This document shows, piece after piece, positions 40,736 to 42,500 of a stretch of DNA of 42,500 nucleotides. Every line of letters begins with the position of its first letter. Positions within the stretch are counted from its first letter, which is position 1. Below the pieces are notes generated by a model. The model worked only from the letters and a program-made list of their open reading frames with translations, was not told where the DNA came from and ran no database searches. The DNA is from Paulinella micropora (taxonomy: Eukaryota > Cercozoa > Imbricatea > Euglyphida > Paulinellidae), in the NCBI GenBank assembly GCA_019918135.1, contig WBZZ01006518.1:160001-202500 (forward strand). The letters run 5' to 3'. The position numbers were made by a program, and so were the translations under genes.

Positions 40736-41510
40736 GGAGTAGGAGTTGGAGTAGTAGTAGCAGTTACATTAGGAGGAGAGTTGAGATGATGAAAAGGAAG
40801 AGGAGCAGGTAGGAGTACGAGAGTAGAGTAGACTAGTTACATAGTATTAACTATTCCTACTTCTTCTTTTCTCCTCCTTTCACTCCCTCGTCTTCCTACT
40901 TTCTCCTAATCTTCAAGGATTCCTCTTCTTCCTCATCCTCCTATTCCTCCACCTCTTTTCTACTCTTTCCTATTCCTCCTACTTCTTCTTCCTACTCCTC
41001 GTCTTGCTACTTTCCTCCTCCTAGTCCAACTTCCTAATCCTCGTCTTGCTATTTTTCTCCTACTCCAACTAATATGTAACTAGTCTACTCTACTCCCCGT
41101 ACTCCTACTACTCTTCTTTTTCTTCATCATCTAAAATCTCCTCCTAATGTAACTGCCGACTACTACTACAGTAAAGGAAAGAGAATAAGAGGTGGAGGAA
41201 TAGGATGAGGAGGAAGAGGAAGACTAGGAAGAAGAGGAATCCTGGAAGAGGAAGAGTAGGAGTACGACTAAGAGTACAGTAGGAGTAGGAGAAGCCTGAG
41301 TAAGAGGAGTAGTAGAAGGGAAGGTAAGAGGAGGAGTAAGGGGAAAAGACAACGAAGAGGAATAGTAGAAATAGAGTAGGAAGAGGACAAGAATAAGAAG
41401 AGAAGGAGAAGGGGTACGAGTAGGAGTAAGAGGAGGAGGAAGAGGAATAGAAAGAGGAGGCATAAGAAGAGAAGGAGAAGGGGTACGAGTAGGAGTTCGT
41501 CGATTTTTTT
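40736..41510. repeat. Alternating purine-rich and pyrimidine-rich blocks
   Basis: 40736-40835 is purine-rich (aggagtaggagt-type), 40855-41140 pyrimidine-rich (cttcctactcctcc-type) and 41165-41500 purine-rich again. Adjacent blocks are partly complementary, so a large imperfect hairpin or a triplex (H-DNA) is possible. Open frames here encode only Ser/Tyr/Pro/Leu repeats. Confidence 0.75.
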
Positions 41511-42260
41511 TTCCTGACACCATTTGCCCCCTCCCGGGCTTTCCCCAAAAATCATGGAACAAATTTTTTCTGCCCCGCCCCCACCCCACCCCAGGCCTTC
41601 CCCAAAAATCAAGGAACAGATTTTTTCTACACCCCCCCCCCCCGGCCTTCCCCGTAAATCAGGGGGAACATTTTTTGGCGGCCGAGGAGGAAAAACTTTC
41701 TTCTATGCGCGGGGTGGAATTCCTGTCAACAGCGGAGGTGACAGGTGGGCGCGTAAAAAATCCAACAGTCATCCTTCACGCAAGATTCAGTTCGATTTTT
41801 TTCAAGCCCAACAGTCCGTCATGCACCCCCAGCTCGCCAACATCGCCGGGTCAGCGGCCAAACTACATTTTCTTTTGCTCGTCGTGCCAAGGAAGGTTTG
41901 CCCCAAAAATCGGGGGGAAGGAGGGGGAGGGTTAGAGAGAGAGAGAGAGAGAGAGAAAAAAAAAATTGTTTCCCCGGTTTTCGGGAGAAGGGCCGGGGGG
42001 GGCAGGAAAAAATCAGACCCACAAATTCTCCCAGGCCCCGGGTGTGTGTGTGTGGGGGGGGGGGTGAGAGTGAAAAAAATCAGGCAGACGATACTTTTTT
42101 TTCTATCTAAAAACCCCAACGCACGCAAGATTCGATAAAATTCCTTTCACGCCAAAGAGTCTGTTGTGCTCAATTAGCGCGCCAAAGTCGCCGGGGCAGC
42201 GACCGTGCCAATGCTTTTTTTGCGCTCGTCGTGGGTTTTTCTTTCTCCCTGCTACCGGTA
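41511..42260. repeat. Second block of the poly-C repeat family
   Basis: The units ggccttccccaaaaatcaa, aacgcacgcaagattcg and ggtcagcggccaaac repeat as at 29801-31190. A (GA)n tract lies at 41935-41955. No gene. Confidence 0.8.
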
Positions 42261-42500
42261 CCTTCACGAGATAAAAATTATGAATAAGTCTAAAAATATT
42301 GAGGGGGGGGGGACTGTAAAATTTGCCTGAAAAATAACATATTCAGTAATATCTTTAAATTATTTAATATTTGTTGGACGTCACTACGGTCACCTGCAAA
42401 ATTCTCTTGAAAGTAATCGTGCCTATCAAAATTGATTGCCGGAAGTACTCATGAACAATATTAGTTAGTTGTATTATTAAATATTAATAATATTTAATAA
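42261..42500. other. AT-rich sequence at right edge, nothing recognised
   Basis: A short G-run (42303-42311) lies in AT-rich sequence, with several tattaat direct repeats at the very end. No gene or RNA is seen. Confidence 0.5.

Noticed and set aside
1..42500. tRNA, rRNA or other structured RNA genes
   Set aside because: None recognised on reading both strands; without a covariance search this absence is not proof.

Overview
The window is eukaryotic nuclear DNA. It is dominated by microsatellites ((CA)n, (CATA)n, (CTCA)n, (GA)n, poly-C/poly-G), short dispersed repeats and an interstitial TTAGGG-like array. Two complete-looking mobile elements sit in this background: a Maverick/Polinton-type virus-like DNA element (7160-27604) and a non-LTR (LINE) retrotransposon (about 34850-39494). 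I see no convincing host gene and cannot name the host. TTAGGG-type repeats occur in animals, many fungi and several protist groups, so they do not settle it.

1-7153: repeat-rich host DNA with a hairpin-forming inverted repeat at the left edge, repeated copies of a composite C/G-tract repeat with (CTCA)n blocks, and long CA/CATA arrays. 7154-27610: the Maverick-type element. It is 20,445 bp long with near-identical inverted terminal repeats of 332/334 bp, AG...CT termini and a 6-bp target duplication CTTAGA. The duplication can be checked internally, because the element landed in a dispersed host repeat and an uninterrupted copy of that site lies at about 5090-5150.

The element carries the usual Maverick set: retroviral-type integrase, protein-primed family B DNA polymerase, packaging ATPase, adenovirus-type cysteine protease, minor (penton-type) capsid protein and major capsid protein. 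Additional genes are a very long phage-like tail-fibre protein ending in a peptidase S74 chaperone domain, a second phage-like virion protein, a two-helix membrane protein, a coiled-coil/proline-rich protein and small basic or beta-rich probable virion proteins. There are also two paralogous small minus-strand proteins with an FGKYKGK-type domain, and a pair of paralogous AP2-like plus zinc-ribbon genes, one just inside each terminal repeat and both reading inward. Integrase and an acidic protein run leftward on the minus strand, virion genes run rightward in the middle, and replication genes run leftward on the right. Almost every gene is broken by one or more frameshifts, so this copy is either a recently decaying integrated element or a region with indel errors. 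All joined coordinates for this element are spans over several frames, not clean ORFs.

27611-34850: more host repeats, including a TAG/TTAGGG minisatellite and poly-C tandem units. About 34850-39494: a LINE with intact ORF1 (coiled coil plus RNA-binding domain) and ORF2 (endonuclease plus reverse transcriptase), abutting as TAA-ATG and followed by an A-run. 39495-42500: microsatellites, a long purine/pyrimidine mirror-like block and more poly-C repeats. The intact LINE beside the frame-broken Maverick argues against a uniform sequencing-error explanation.
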